Origin: Aldrovandia affinis
Lineage: Eukaryota; Chordata; Actinopteri; Notacanthiformes; Halosauridae
Direction: 5' to 3'
NCBI GenBank assembly: GCA_029706075.1
Contig: JAINUG010000037.1
Coordinates: 5,212,166-5,276,165 of the forward strand
Length of the DNA stretch: 64,000 nt
Shown piece by piece: positions 13,163 to 27,762 of this stretch. The position numbers and the translations under genes are program-made. Below the pieces are notes generated by a model. The model ran no database searches and was not told the origin of the DNA. It worked only from the letters and a program-made list of their open reading frames with translations. Each line of letters opens with the position of its first letter. The stretch's first letter is position 1.

Positions 13163-15074
13163 TTTTTACTTTATGTTTATATATTATTACATGCAATGAA
13201 ACCATCCATTGTTTTCTTATCAGTGACTCAGCTGTCAACAGACAATTTAGTGAAATGAACATTAAGAATTCTTTGGGAGACACAGATGTATCTACTTTCA
13301 TGGGATTCTGACATAAAAACATTTCTCAGTGTATCTGCTGGAAGTGGCTGGCAGCAAAGACCATGCTGTTGGACTGGCCGTTGTGGAGCAGGCATGAATG
13401 GAATGCTGTGGAATGGGTGTTTCTGGGATCCGTGAGGAAGGTTGCATCAGCTGCACATTACCCTTTAATTGCATTCTCAGTTCCTTCTTTAGCTCTCAAT
13501 TCAGCAAATTAGCATTAATTCATCTGGAAGCTGATTTTAAGCCCCAAGTTGCAGCTACATTTCACAGACCCAACATTTATTTCCCAAAGATAATAGTAAA
13601 GGGTAATTTTATTTATGGTATCACAATGGAGCTTTGAGCTAGGTTTAAACATTATGTATCAGAAAAGAAAAGAAAGTGCTGGGTGCTTGTGACCTTTTTT
13701 TTCCTTTTGGGGGAAGGGAATTTAACCCCCTGGCAATATTTTCTTCTAACAAGGTCAACCTGAAAAAGTTGAAAAGGTCAAGGGTGTGAACCGTGCACAG
13801 AGCTTTCCGTGTGCTGGAGGTTCATGAACGACAGATTGTTGGGTACATATTGACCTGGCCACAAGTCACTAACATGATGGACAACTCCCCCTGGCAAAAG
13901 TGTAATATTCAAGTTGTTCACCTACTCTTGAAGGGGGAAAAAAATGTTTTACTTTTGTCTTGTTTTATATAACCACAGGAAATGCATTATTTCCATAGGG
14001 TGGTGAGAGGACAGTGACACTGTTCCTTTGCTCTGCCCATTAATCACAGGAGAAAACTGCTCTGGGAAGTGCAGGAATTCAGTGAGGAGGTTATCGAAGA
14101 AAATCACACAGAATTGTGAAATCTGTTTTCAGGAACAATCCTGAACTGAAAACAAACAAAGCAACAACAAAAAATGAATGAACGCACATATGATATGCAT
14201 TTCTATTAAGGTTGACAGTTTGTGCTGCAGCTCAGAATACAGCTTTTTTCCTATCTGTCTCCGTTTGTTGTCTCTCAAACGGGAGGCACCAAGCCACAAG
14301 TGAGAGTAGACCCACAGTGCTTCTTCTCTGTGTTCTGTCATAGCTGGTGAATTGAGCCTACAGCGCTTTAAACCTCACCAAGGGATATGTGGCAGAAATG
14401 AGTCCAGTCAGTGTTTCAACTTGATCCTGAAAAAAGATCTTAGCGGGGGACTGGCAACAACAACAACAACAACAATAACACACAAATACAATACTGTGTG
14501 AAAACAGAAGTGGATTTGTGCAACCATATGATGTTTCTTTTCAATGTCTGACCTGATGTTTAGGTTAGAATTTTTAGGGTTTCTTTTTTTTGTGTCTTTT
14601 TTGTCTGTACTCCTACTTTGTGAATCCAACACAATGCAACTCATTGTTAATAATACAACCTTTCTGACAAGATCCATCATGACCAAGTGACAGGAAATAC
14701 CACAAGGAAGTAAAAGAGCATTTCACTTCATTTGGCAAGAAAGACAAAGCTGTTTGCTGGCCCATCATGATTGCTCAGGGGTAAGACAGGTTTCACATAA
14801 TATAGGTGCATGGCCATGGATTTGATTGGCTAGTCTCATTGAATCATACATATGTTTACAAGACATATTGCATGTATTATTTTGTGCTGAAAGCATTGAC
14901 CACATTACAGAAGCAATGCAAGTAATGACTGACAGATCTTCTTGTTGTTTTTCTATCCCAATAACTTTTAACAACTATGTTAGAAACCATGTCCTAATGA
15001 CTTAGTGTGCTGAGAAAAAGGTAAACAGGAAAGTGCAGACTGTACACACAATGGTATTGTGTGCTTTACCTTGC

Positions 15075-15105
<31 letters not shown>

Positions 15106-15643
15106 ACACAGTATGGACCTATTTGTTATCGAGTGGAGCTTGAATGTAAAGTTAGGGGCTCTGAATACAAATTTGACCTCTACGAACCTTAAGATGCAAG
15201 CTTTCTCCCTGCTCATTTCCTCTGCGAGTTCAGCATGTCTAAAAATCCCTCACAAGAGATTATTCCACACCTCTTAACCCTGCTGCTCCACACACAAGTA
15301 GCTCCACTTTCTCTCGGTGCAGAAAGGGCTGCATGACCCTCGCTTGGACTTATACTATTTCAGTTGTTTGCGTTTAATCTGCTCTTTTTTCCTTTTCCTT
15401 TACTTTTGTGCCGAAGCAGAAGCAAACTACTTCCCCATATGCTTCACTGAGCAGGAGAATCTAAAACTTTTGTAACAGCAAGAGAGTTGCACAGTACTGC
15501 TACTGTGACAATGATATATTCATATTTTATAAATATGTGCTTTTTATAATTTTGTATTACTTTTTTAAAATAATGATGTGTTAGTGAATGGCTGCGAACA
15601 TGAAGATCAGGCAAATCAAGTTGAAGAAAATATCTGTGTCAGT
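13163..15643. other. Non-coding stretch, no gene seen
   Basis: Contains a CAA repeat near 14455-14475 and a CA microsatellite at 15075-15110. No supported exon. Confidence 0.5.
15075..15110. repeat. (CA)n microsatellite
   Basis: About 17 CA units with one TA interruption. Confidence 0.95.
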
Positions 15644-15765
15644 GGTTCTGTGTGGCTCAGTAGGTAGAGCACACTCCTGACAGCGCTTAGGTTGTGGGTT
15701 TGATTCCCATTGGCACCACATGTACTGAAAATGTATGCATTCACTCCTGGCCATGGCTAAATGGC
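15644..15765 (+). mobile_element. tRNA-derived SINE, L2-tail family, diverged tail
   Basis: Head GTGGTTCTGTGTGGCTCAGT with A box at 15653-15664 and B box GGGTTTGATTCCC at 15696-15708. The 3' part is eroded (ACTCCTGGCCATGGCTAAAT in place of the usual GTCGCTTTGGATAA). Confidence 0.75.
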
Positions 15766-18700
15766 ATATATTATATTACATTCAATGTTTACACAGCATT
15801 TCCTGTTGTCCTGGAGAGTAATGATGGTTGCTGCTTGGAATAGAAGCCTAACTGTATCATTTGTCCATGACTATTTAATCATGACTAGTGTGGGAGTGTG
15901 GATGACTTCCAAGACAAAGATTTTCACGCGATAGGTGCTTTTGCCAAAGAAACAGTAATCAGGTTCTGACACTGACTCAAAGCAGATTCAATTCAAAAAA
16001 TGAATTTCATCAGAATTCAGGTACCCTTATTGTTTGATTTTTATTTTATTGTGATTTGAATGGCTTTATGTGTTAAAAAGGTGTCAGATACCAATTGGAT
16101 ACAGCTTCCCAATTGCATATTTTTCTCAGTGTTGTTTATTCTGAATGGGAAATAGCCAACACTGTTCATGCTGGGCCTTTCTATATAAGACTCAGATGTT
16201 TAAAACTACACAAAATTCTCATTCTTTGTATATGTAAGGACTTTGCTCTCTTCCCAACTTGAACGAGATAACATGGTTAAGTCAGTCCGTAAATATTTAA
16301 ACCTATCAAAAGCCAGGCTGGAATCTGTCCAATAGGGGCCATTTATCTGTCAGGCCCGAGAGCGAATGAACAAAGCTGTTGGATGATGGTGTCTCACATT
16401 GGTGAGACTGTAAAATCGGATACTAATACGCTGTAATTTGATTGCTACCACTTTGCCCCAAGACACCGCTAGTGGATCAAGAAACAAATTGGTTTCTTAA
16501 AAAGTTTTGTGATGATTTGTTGCTCTTCCGGAGGCCTGTTGATAAACGAGTCCAAAATGTGAATAAAATAAAGAGCAGAACAAAATCTGCAGGGAGGCTG
16601 CCAAAAGAACGCTTCTCTCAACGCCGTTTTAGAAACCCATATTTTAAAACTTTAAAGGTCCCAGAGGGTTTCAACCCGAACACGCTCCAAATCCCCCCCA
16701 AGTCAGTCATTTTGGAATGGCAACACAACAACACAAATTTGCTAAATCCAAGCAAGGCTCACTTGCATTATATGCAGTTTTATATTCATTGATTTATTGG
16801 TTTTTATGAATTTTGCCATGGTTGCCAAGCTGTGTTGGAAAACATGCGTGCTGTGGTGAACTGTGATCGGGAATAGCCAGATGCAAACTGAAACTCAATC
16901 TGTGGAGTTGCAGATGTCTTCTCGCAAAGTCCTGTACCCTGAGACAGTATGAAGCGAAATAGTTCATCTTTCATCCTCAACCCACAACCCACGGAGTGGC
17001 CTGTTTTGGAGTTGTTAGTGAGTTCAGGGCATTCGTGTAGCAGCTGAATACCTGGGGGCAGTTGAAGCTACCCAGGGGAAAATAGAGGTCTTGTGGAAAA
17101 TGTCACTGACAGAGATGTTTAAGCAGGATGATTGTCTCCCGCCTCAATGAATAGACATCAGGTAATATTTCAGTGGTGGAAATGTATTTGTGTGTGACAG
17201 AGAGCAACTTGCAGTGGCGACACTGCGGCCGTTTGAAGAGCTATGACAAACTGCATCACGGACAGACTCTGTTCTGAAGCCCCATTCTTCAACTGATTGA
17301 TAACTCACTTCTTCTCTGTCTTTTGCACATACTTTCCTGCATGCCTTCTTTCATTAAAGTGACAAAAGGTGCCTCTTTGGTGATTTAGCGCATTCTACAA
17401 AAAGATTTAATTTAGATATCTGCAACTTGCTAGAATACTTCCGACGTCCAGTGTCCAACACTTTGGTCCCAATTCACTCTAACCTAACCATGTGCTTTTG
17501 AGAATTTGAGAAAGTTGTATTTTATTTTCTTACAGCACATGATGACTTTGTTGGTCACTGAAATAAATGGAAAATGTGTGGAATCAAAAAAAAATCAATA
17601 CTTTCTCTGATGAAAGGTTGGGCCTCTGATATGTTGGGTCATGGTTTAAGTCGGCACATCAAGAACCTCTTCCACAGAACAATTCCAAACTCCCGCTGAT
17701 GACATCAGTGGCACTATAATGATGAACAAAGGAACCCTGGCTCTTCATTTCACTTAATCCACTTTCCAGAACAAAAAGTACAAAATGGCTTCTTTTTGAA
17801 CCGCGAGCTGGATTTCATCAGCATTTGCCTGGAGGTGTGTAAAATGTAAAATGTAAAAATGTGTGTATGGCTTTGCTAATGCTACATACAATATCTACAC
17901 TTTTAATAGAAAAGCAAATCATTAACCATCAACAATGAAAGGATTTGATATTCCCAGTGGAATTTGATCAGTCCTTCCAGTTATAAAACTAAAATGCATA
18001 TATGAAACTCTGTGTAAATTGCATGCCAAAATTCCTTCCGAGTAACTTCTAACCAAGTCATTTAGCCATGTGGTTCATTTGGACGTTGAACATGTATATA
18101 ATATTGGATGATACTTTAACAGTAGCATAGAAAAGTATGCTGAAAGTGGACTCATTTCAATTTAGGCCACACTACCACAACCATATTCTTGTGAAGTTTT
18201 TGTAACTACATGCTTTTATGCTGCAAAAAGAGATAGATGTCAGCTAAGATGTCAAAATGTATAACATATTTATGTAAATGTATACATTATGTAAATTATA
18301 ATTATAGTTTTGTAATAGTGTAAGTTACATTTTGTTGGTTAAATGTGGAATGAAACGTGATACTTTGGTTAAATGTGGGGTAAACAATACATTGTAAAAT
18401 AATATATTTAATGTTGCATTTGGCACCCCATACCTATTAAATGTAAGAGATATTTTTTTCTTCACAAGCAGTTTAGCATGTTCCATATAATTTTTAAAAA
18501 TAAGTTTTCATTGGAAAAAGTAGCACTTTAATGTATATTTAAGTCAAACTTAAGGACAAATGTTGATTGAACCCAGGCCTGGCTCTCTGATAGAAACACA
18601 GTCTCTAGACTGATAGAAGAGACTGCTGGGAAGAGGTGATAGCACACCAGCTGGTAATGACCTTTGTGCGTGCTATACCTTGAGTGAGCTGTTCTTTTCT

Positions 18701-21700
18701 GTGCTGGTGCACTTGTGTTTGTTTGTATGCATAAATGGTGTAATGTCTGACCACGCATCTGTCAGAGGTGGGCTGGTACCCACAATGCACCTGTCTTATG
18801 TAACTGTGAGAGGGTTTCTACTAGTGTAAGCCCTGGCATTCAGGTGCTTCATTTCTTTTGTCTGTTAGGATAATCACAGTACAACCACCCAGTCCCACAA
18901 GAGACCAACCAGTATTAAGCGCTTTTATTTCTAGCATAAGTATCCTCTGAACCATTTCAGAGAGTTGCCACTATGGAAATAAAAAGATAAAAAGTACAGA
19001 ATAGATGGTAATAGAAGTGACAAGCCTATATGGAAACAACATTTATTATAAAGACATCTCTCTGTTTCCCCATCTCTGTTCTTAATTCCTCCATGTAGAC
19101 TGTAGTCTGAAAGTGGGGACCATTTTAGGAGGTACATTTGCAGAGTTGACTTAAAATATCTTTCTCAGATAATCTGTTTTCCTGGTTTTGAATATTTCAG
19201 CTTGGAACCGACATCCAGGGAATTGAATACCTTCGCTTCGACCCCTGGCTGTGCGTGTGTACCACATGTATGCATGAATGTGTGCTGGAGAAGAGAGAGA
19301 GAGAGAGAGAGGCCATTAGAAAGAGAATGCTTTCTTGTTTCACTTCTACTTCTTCTGCGCTTCATTAGTGTTCACGTTGCTGGAAATCATTCCTGAAAGC
19401 AGTGCTCCTCCAGCGAGGCCTTTTTTTGAGTTTTCAGTATGTGAAGAATGCCTGCAAAACGAATCGCTTACATCAGTACATTGTGCGACCACAGACACAT
19501 TGAAAGGTTTCACACTGTGCTCTGAATCTCAAAACCACAGGCCCGAAGCTTCCCCCCTAAATCTGCTGGATGTGAATATCTTTTTCTGGGTTTCTGAATG
19601 GGGACCGGTTATGTAGCCCCGTCTGCCTCTCTTGGTCTTGTCAACAAAGAGCATTAGGTTTTTCACTTCCCCTTTTTCAGTGCTGTCATACAGCCAGCTG
19701 GGGATTAATACATTCTTTTCTGTTGTTGTTGCAGTGTCACTCTGTATCCTAGGCTCAATTAGCTCAATGTTATTTATTATTTCTATACACATCATGCCAA
19801 AAAAGCTCACTTTCCCCTAGTGAGAAAAACTGCAGGCCTCTGGGAGAAATGCATGCGCTAATCTAATTTCTGATATCAAACCTTCAACAGTTAACGCCAC
19901 AGACCCAGAGGATGCTCCTCCTCAAAATCAAAACCCTGTAACCAATGCGTGACATTTCTAAAAGCAAAAACAAACAATCAAAAAATATATATAAACACAT
20001 ATTGCATGTTCACCTTGACTGTCAGCCACTGCAAACACAATTTTCTTTGTGCCGAGCATTTACTGGTCGTGTTCGTAAAAGTTAGGAAAACATGAACTTT
20101 GCTATGAAAGTCTGCAGAATGCCTGGTTGTCCATTTGTTAGAATTGCCTTGGTATTGATCACCAGGGTTTATGCATTAAGAAACGTGTTTGTTTTTATTC
20201 AGGACAGAGTTGCCAGCGTGCGGGGGGGAAAGACAAACACTGGAGCATAGCTGAGGGTTATTGCAGACGGCAGCGTGATTATTGCTGGATTGTGTCCGCT
20301 GTTCATCTCAAGCAGCAGTGTGCGGTGGGGGAAGACTTGGGGCCCTGTGTTTGGAAAGCCAATTTTGCTGAGTGTGTGTTCAGCCTCAGAGCGCACACCC
20401 ACGTGGCAGCAGAGAATAGGGAGAGATAAATTCAACGTAGACGGGAAGCCAGCCGTATAGGATTTTCATAAAGCACTTAAACATCAGATTTTTTTAATTT
20501 TTATGTTCATCATCAGCAATCAAAAGCCTTTGATTTAAAATTTCCCAAATTACCCACAATAAAACATTGTTGAAACTTTCCTGCAAAGTCTCCAAAATAT
20601 CCCAGCCATTGTGTCTCCCTCTGCAGCCCCTTAGCTTTGCCCCCTTGGAGCCCTGCTCAACAGCAGTATCTGGGAATGAAACTGAACTTTTGAATTGCTA
20701 GCCCTATTTCCTGGGCCTCACACTTGATTGTCAGATTATGATAGAACTCAGTGATGTGACACAGTGATAATAAGGAAGGATGATGTGCATTGGTGGACAT
20801 GCACAGCACATTGGTGTGCATGTGTGTGAATGTGAATAACTGTTCAAATGTATAAACATGCACGTGTGCATGTTTGTCTGCAAGCATGTCGTTTGGACGT
20901 TAATTTCAGTGGTTTGTGGAATAGAGCGCCAGCTTGCTTCCACAGCTGTCGCGTTCTGATGGACTTGCAGCCGTCATAAATTCAATTAAATCAGCAAACT
21001 TCTAAAATAACCTGTCAACATGACTAAAGTTGTTCCTCATATCCTACTTACCATGGAACCTTAGTTTCCCTTCTGTGTAACTGTCTGCCACGGCTTTGCT
21101 GACATAGGAGGCTATTCTCTCCCTGTCCTCGTTCCTGTCTGTTCTAAAATGAGGCAAATGATCATGACATTTACTGGCATTCCCTCTGACACTTAGTAAC
21201 ATTACAATGTACCTCCATGCGTGGCTAAAAATATAGTCTTCTGCATCAACGCTGAAAACAATTAAGCAATAAAAAAATGCAATAAATGCATTGTCATAAT
21301 GGACATATTTGCATGTTCACTCTGTATTAAACTCGTGCTCTTTTGGGTATTTTTACCATTTGCTGCCAGTGGCTTTGAGGTAGAAGTCAGATTAATGGCT
21401 GTTGCTCAGCAACTTGAAATCTGATAAGTCAAAAGAGTGTTTGGGCATCCACTTGGCAACCACAAACGTGTCTGCACACAGTCCTGATCAGGACCATTGG
21501 TATTGGAACCATTTGAGAACATGCAATCAGGATCCAGTTGCACTGAAGGAACATGTTGGATTGAAACCAAATGTTATTGATGCAAACAATTCCAATCAGA
21601 AGCTTAGATGCACAGTATCTAATGTGCCCAGATGAACTTTGAATTCCTAACAAACTGTTGTGAACCTTCGGGGGAACATTGCAACCCATGTATTTGGGTT

Positions 21701-22859
21701 CAAACTGAGTGCAATGCTATCTTTTTATGTCCTGTTTCAGTGTATCTACATGGTGTGTGATTAGGAAAAAAACTGGACTGGGTAAGAGTCACATCACAAG
21801 CTCTTACCTCTGTTTTCCAGGTCTGGTACAAGTCTGGTTCTTTTTAGAGAGAGGTTTCTAGTGTTCTGTCGACAAAGCAACAGAGAATGTCACATAGCAG
21901 TGACAGCTGATAAGCTCACATTTGAGCAGGGATACATTTACTCTTAAATTGATCATTTCTCTCAAATGTTTTTTTCTTCATTAAACAATAAAGTAACGGT
22001 TAAATAATCCATACCAGTCTGCAGCTAATACCCTTTATCGTAGTTGTCTCATGATAGCATTCACTTTGTTTATGTCACTGAATGTAACAGCATTTTCCCA
22101 TATTCACACATTATTTGACCATTTGGATAGATTTGCTCTTGTTCTCCAAGCTCGTGACAAGGGCTTGTTAATGAGGTAGAGGTCAGTTAATCTGTGCGGG
22201 GGCCCTGTTCCAGTTTGTTCAAAATTACACACTTCCCTTGATCCCTCCAATCAGAATGAACACTTCACATGACGTGTGGCCATCACATGAGTGAATACTT
22301 TAAAGCCAGTGGAGAGAGCAAGTGGAGCAGTTTGAAGTATTCATAAATTTAACAGCAAAAAGCACACATTGAGGAGTGAGGAGGTAGCAGATTTTTTATT
22401 TTTTATTTCAATCTTTTTTTTAAATTGAAAGGATGTTAGTGTTAGTACTATGTGTTCATAGCATGGGCATTGCTAACTTTAAGCACTACTGGGGCCTGTG
22501 CCCCCTACTGGGGCCTGTGCCCCCAGTACTTACACCCTAAACATTACAGTTAAATCTACACTGATTCAAAAATAAGTTAAAAATAAGCTTTAGAGTAATG
22601 GTGATTAACACACACACAAAACACATTAATTTGTGATAATTGTATTGAGAATCATTGTGTCAGTCCATTAACAATACATATTTTTAGAGACTAGAATGAC
22701 CAGACATTCCAGTTTCCCAACAAATGTCTGACAATTCTTAATGAGTAAGTTCATCTCAAAACACCCTTTTTCCAGTGAAAATCAGTGTATCTGGCTTAGT
22801 TGTAGTGGAACACATCGTTCCTGATCTTAATCGTGACAATTTCTGTGCAAATGTGATAA
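15766..22859. other. Long non-coding stretch, no gene seen
   Basis: No recognisable exon or repeat except a GA run near 19292-19312. The longest frame (16442-16792, 116 codons) has no known motif and lies in AT-rich DNA. A GC-richer patch at about 20200-20460 carries no motif I can name. Confidence 0.45.
19290..19312. repeat. (GA)n microsatellite
   Basis: About 11 GA units. Confidence 0.9.
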
Positions 22860-22869
22860 CTGGTGGCAT

Positions 22870-23235
22870 TTTGTTTGTATGTCTGGGGAGAGGTTGGGGC
22901 GCTGTTGGCAGTGACGTTGTGTGACCTGCCCTCATGAATATTGAATTTTCCATTGCCAGCTGTGGCCTGCAGCCTAGGAAGGGATTGCAACACAAGAGCA
23001 ACTCCTCTGATCGATTGGGTACCTACAGTCCACCTGTGCCAACTGTTCATGGAGTGTGCTCCTCCAACACAGTGACTGGCTCAGTCTGTGGACTGAGGAG
23101 TTTAAGGAAGCGGCAGCTGGCAGGATATCATTTGAAGGAGAGCTTGTCTGTATTCACCCAAATTGGCAGAGGACATTGAGATGTGCCTATGAACACACAC
23201 CAAATTGGGAGAAAAAGATAAAATTGTGGCGGGGA
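22870..23235 (+). mobile_element. Possible diverged SINE sharing the CCAAATTGGGAGAAAA tail
   Basis: The 3' part CACACACCAAATTGGGAGAA followed by AAAGATAAAA matches the tail of the SINE family at 31.6 and 37.0 kb. No clear tRNA-like head or target duplication was found. Confidence 0.35.
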
Positions 23236-25702
23236 ATTTTTATTTTTATTTACTTTATTTTTAAGTGCATTTTATTTTTTGTGACAAATGTTTCATAAAA
23301 AATTTTTTTACCAATGTGTTTACCAATAATTGTTATCAGAGATAAAAATTAGTTCAAATTCAAATATATTTAAGTACAATTGTTGATATATACATTCTTT
23401 TTTTTTTTTAAACCAAAAATTGAGACTCTACTAATATCTTTGAGCTCTTTACACTGACACTAAACAGATCATTTCAGGGATTGGACCCCCTGCTTTGTTG
23501 ATTTAGGAACGATTCCTTCTCCCAGTTGTGCTCTTTGTTACAGCTCAGATCCCCCAAGCAAATGACTCACCACCTGTATGGCCTGCTCACGACCAAAATG
23601 TCCGCTTAAGCCTATTAACGGTCATGTTCAAAATTCTCAGCTGGAATAGCTGCAGTCTGCTGCTGTCCCTTGGAGCCAATTAAGAAGCCGCTGTTTCAGA
23701 GAATGAAGACAAAGGAGTTGTGCAAACACTTGGAGGAGGCAGTGTTAAGTGCTTGCTTGTTTTTTGGGGCTAATTGAAAGGACAGATAATATTTGTCTGT
23801 ATGTTTGATTTCTTTGGACGTCAGCCAGGAGTACCCATAAAATGCAGGTCAGATTTACAATCGACACGTTTTTTGCTCTGGGCAGGTTTCATCTCCACAC
23901 ATACGTACATGTTCCTACCCTTTGAAAACAGGCTGCTTTGGCAGCAGTCAGTATTATTGTCCTCTGGGGCAGAATGGGGCCTAATGAATACACATAAATT
24001 ACCTCCACCTCTGACAGCCTTCATTCCAGCTGCCTTAGCATTCAACCCTTGAGCAAAAATGTTTTGGAGAAAACGTATCCATATTTCCATTGTTGTGCAC
24101 GGTGCTCCTTGTGTTTACCGCTGATTCACAACACATTCCATTCATTTTTGAAATGTTCAGATTCACTGTCGACGTTAGTTATTTTTACGCCTTTTTGGGG
24201 TTTTGTGATACTTTGCTGTTCGATTTCCAATGCGGAACACAATCTTCTTCTAGTTACACACGTGAAGAGAATCATGGGCTTAAATTTGTACCCTGCAGAA
24301 AATGAATGTGAAAATAATGTTTTGGGTTTGAATACAAATGTACGTTTGTATTTAAACAAAACATATGAATATTTATATTGTATATTACAATATATTTCAT
24401 ATTTTGAACAGTTCATACCCATCTGAAGTGTATTACAATTCAGGTGCCAATACATTTCACAATTCATCATAATTTGATTGCCAATTCATTATAAAACTGT
24501 TAAAAATCCTTTGCCAGTGAATATAAAGCAATTGCCAATGCATCATAAATCAATATAATTCATGAATATATCAACTCGAAATACGTTTTAAAACAATTTT
24601 TATAAAACATACGTAAATTGTTGATAAGTTATATAAATCAATCAAATGCATTTGAATGCATATTACAGCCACATCCTGGAAATGCATGCCATTTATAACA
24701 TAACATTTAGCAGATTTATTTTTCTTTCATCTTTTCATTTTGTAGTAGTTCTTTGTGCCATATGCACACGTTAAGTCTTTTTGAATGTTAAGCTTTGCAG
24801 GACTAATCATTCCCTGGTCCACCCCACCCTGGCTCAATGATGTCATCTCAGGACATCGGGGATATAACTCTCTTAGTTCCCACCCAGCAATCAGTCATCG
24901 TGAATGATGTCAGCAGGAGCAAAAAGCACTCATTGGAGTCATCAAGCTTTTGCTTTTCATCCTCTCTGTTCAATCTCAATCAGACCATTGGTAATAGGCA
25001 AATTCACTCAATCCTGAAGTTGTGATATCAACGTGATGACAGGTTGACCATGTATACGGTCACACTGTTAGATACACATGCAGACCGTCTAAACAGTGTC
25101 ACACTGTAAACACTGCGGTCTACCCCGCTCTTGGCTCTTACATAAAATATGTCCCCGTTAAACAGCCTGAAGTTCAATGAAAAGTGATGTCACTGTAATG
25201 ACATAAGCATGCACGCATTCAGAGAGTAGCACTACCTGGAGAATGCTAAGAGACATGTAAATCTTGCACGCATAAATCAGTTTATCCATTCACTCACTGG
25301 AAGCGGGATGACTAACTAGCATGGCTTGGAGTAGATCTGGCTGTACAGCAGGGCCAGACGGTATAAGGTATATAAGGTGGTGTAAGTACAGACAGAATGC
25401 TGAGCGATGGTGTAGCAAGGCTGATTGTGAGGACAGTGAGGGCCAGTGACACTGCCAATGGGAGGAGGTTGTTAGAAGGAGAGCTGTAAGTCCCACCCGG
25501 TTGACACACCTGCAGCGAGTAACACATACACCTCACATTTGAGCAAAGAATACCTGAGAGAAGAATATGAAGAGGAGAATCTCTGCACAAAAGAGTGCTG
25601 CACTGCAGGATCAGACTCTATAGTTTTGATGCACCTCAACCCTCACTGTAATACATTGGTGTGCTGGTTTATTCTCACCGTGGTGAACTTAAGTGTGGTA
25701 CA
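23236..25702. other. Non-coding stretch, no gene seen
   Basis: AT-rich, with a poly-T/A patch near 23398-23410. The stretch 24300-24720 is especially AT-rich. No supported gene. Confidence 0.45.
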
Positions 25703-26140
25703 TATACAGGGAACTGCCAAAATAAAGGAAATACCAACATACGCCAGAACAGCTTAAATGAGCCTTGGCATTGTCTGGGATACTATTGAAGGGAGGCTAC
25801 ATGATTCTTCCATGAGAAATTCCAGCATTTGGTGTTTTGTTGATGGTGATGGAAAACGCTGTCTCAGGCACCGCTCCAGAATCTCCCATAAGTGTTAAAT
25901 TGGGTTGAGATCTGGTGACTGAGATGGCCATGTCATATGGTTTACGTCATTTTTGTGCTCATCAAACCATTCAGTGACCACTGGTGCCCTGTGGATGGGG
26001 GCATTGTCATCCTGAAAGAGACCAATCCTCTAAGGGGTTGAGTGAACCTAAACCGTGCCAGGAGAATGCTCACCATAACAGAGCTACCAGAACCCTTAAC
26101 TCATTCAAGTGTTTCCTTTATTTTGGCAGTTACCTGTATA
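25703..26140 (-). mobile_element. Tc1-like transposon, internally deleted, dead transposase
   Basis: Inverted ends TATACAGGGAACTGCCAAAA (25703-25722) and its complement (TTTTGGCAGTTACCTGTATA, 26121-26140) are bounded by TA. On minus the interior spells the Tc1 catalytic region: FQDDNAPIHRAPVVTEWFDE then WPSQSPDLNPI*HLWEILER. The second catalytic Asp region is present. The codon for the third acidic residue is a stop (TAA, 25895-25897). The N-terminal DNA-binding part and first Asp are absent, so this is a non-autonomous relic of about 430 bp. Confidence 0.88.
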
Positions 26141-26358
26141 CCTTTTCATCAGATGTGAGGAGGACCCATAGTCACTGTGGTAATCGGGTGTTTCCTTGTC
26201 AGCAGATCTGTGAACTTTCAAAGGCCCCCTTCAGCAAAGTTAAACACAGCTCCCTTGGCCATGGTCCTGCATGTTTGATTCCATTCTGACCGTCTCAGAG
26301 AGTTCAGCTCTGTACTTCCCTTCAGTGGTGGAAGGGAGCCACATCTCTCCTCCAGAGC

Positions 26359-26404
26359 TCTCTCTCTAACACACACACACACACACACACTCTCTCTCTC
26401 TCTA
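26359..26404. repeat. Compound (CT)n(AC)n(TC)n microsatellite
   Basis: Short CT run, about 11 AC units, then about 7 TC units. Confidence 0.9.
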
Positions 26405-27742
26405 CCCTGCAAAGCCTCTCACATCTCCAATCCTTTCCATCCTTGGAAGAGGGAAATGGTCTGGGCAGCTCCAAGTTTATTTGTTATTTATTAATTCCCT
26501 CTCTTTTTCTCGTGAAACATTAGCAGATTTGAACACATATCCCCCGCCCCCCTTCTTCTCCCAGGGTCTCCTGGTGGGAAGCAAGTCCAACTACTGGACA
26601 TCTTCGTGACAACTTTTTTTCTTTTCCTCTCCAGGCAAAGAGAGCAATACAGAATCCAAGGAAACAGAGCCAACATTTTCCCCGGTTCTGTAAACTATTA
26701 GATACAGCCCGCTTCAGAGCATATCCTCTCCTGTCATCCTGGGCTCTGCCCGAGGACTTGGTGTCTTCATGAACACGATGGAAACATTCTTGGTGGCAGG
26801 GCAGAGATGAAGGCAGCGCGGACCTACATAATTAAGGTCAATGGGCCAACGCTGGCTGCAGTCCACAGCACTGAAGAGAGACACGGGTTATTAGCATTGG
26901 CCAGTGAAGCACCTTGCGGAAATGACTTATTCCCTTTTCAGTGGAGTATCCCCCCGCTGGTCATCTGTGGGGACGCGGCCTACAATGGAAAACACATGCA
27001 GGGCACTGAGCCCGATCCTCATCACCCCCCGCGGGACTGTATTTGATGAAGTGCTGGATGATTGATGTGTAGAGGTCACAGTTCCTCTGTGGGGTTTAAG
27101 TTAACTCACACAGCACAATGAGCTGAGTAATACCCCCTCACTGGAGTGGGAACCAATGAGATTTTTACGCTCTAGTTTTTTTTATTGCAGTCATATTTCG
27201 TCTTTCTTTTCAACGTCATTCACATATCCTTTCAAAAAAATATGCAAAGAGAGTTGAAGAGACTGCCTGCAGAACATCGAGTTGCACTTTTAAATCCTGA
27301 CGAGAAGCAGACTGCATCTCCATGTTTTACAGGAACACATTAGCTTGCGTGAGGGATAGACATTGCGGTAACCATTTGGGTAAATTACATTTAGTCAATC
27401 AACCAATATTAACAGATGGCGGAAGGCAGTAGGAATCAAATTCAGAGAAACAAGGCAGTGATCAACCAATAACATAGAGCAGGGAAGCTGAGCAGTCTCG
27501 CAGTCCTCACTCTCAGCAGCATACTGCCAGCTCTGAATATCACACATCCTGTGGTCCTCAGCACAACTCCAGCCTTTCTTTCTGATTGAATATTTTAGAT
27601 ATTATTTAATTTAAATGTATTCAAATGCTCCAAAGTGTTACATCACAACAGCAGTGCTACTGCACATCAGCGCTGAATGAACTCGGTCACACACTCACCC
27701 ATATAAGCTGGTTCCTGAGTCACAGTGAACGCTCTGTTCTGA

Positions 27743-27762
27743 AACACACACACACACACACA
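27743..27762. repeat. (CA)n microsatellite
   Basis: About 10 CA units. Confidence 0.9.

Noticed and set aside
16442-16792. 116-codon basic frame
   Set aside because: AT-rich context, no motif, no recognisable promoter or splice structure.
25290-25590. Minus-strand hydrophobic frame of about 90 codons
   Set aside because: Looks like a membrane segment by composition only; no start context, family or neighbour supports it.
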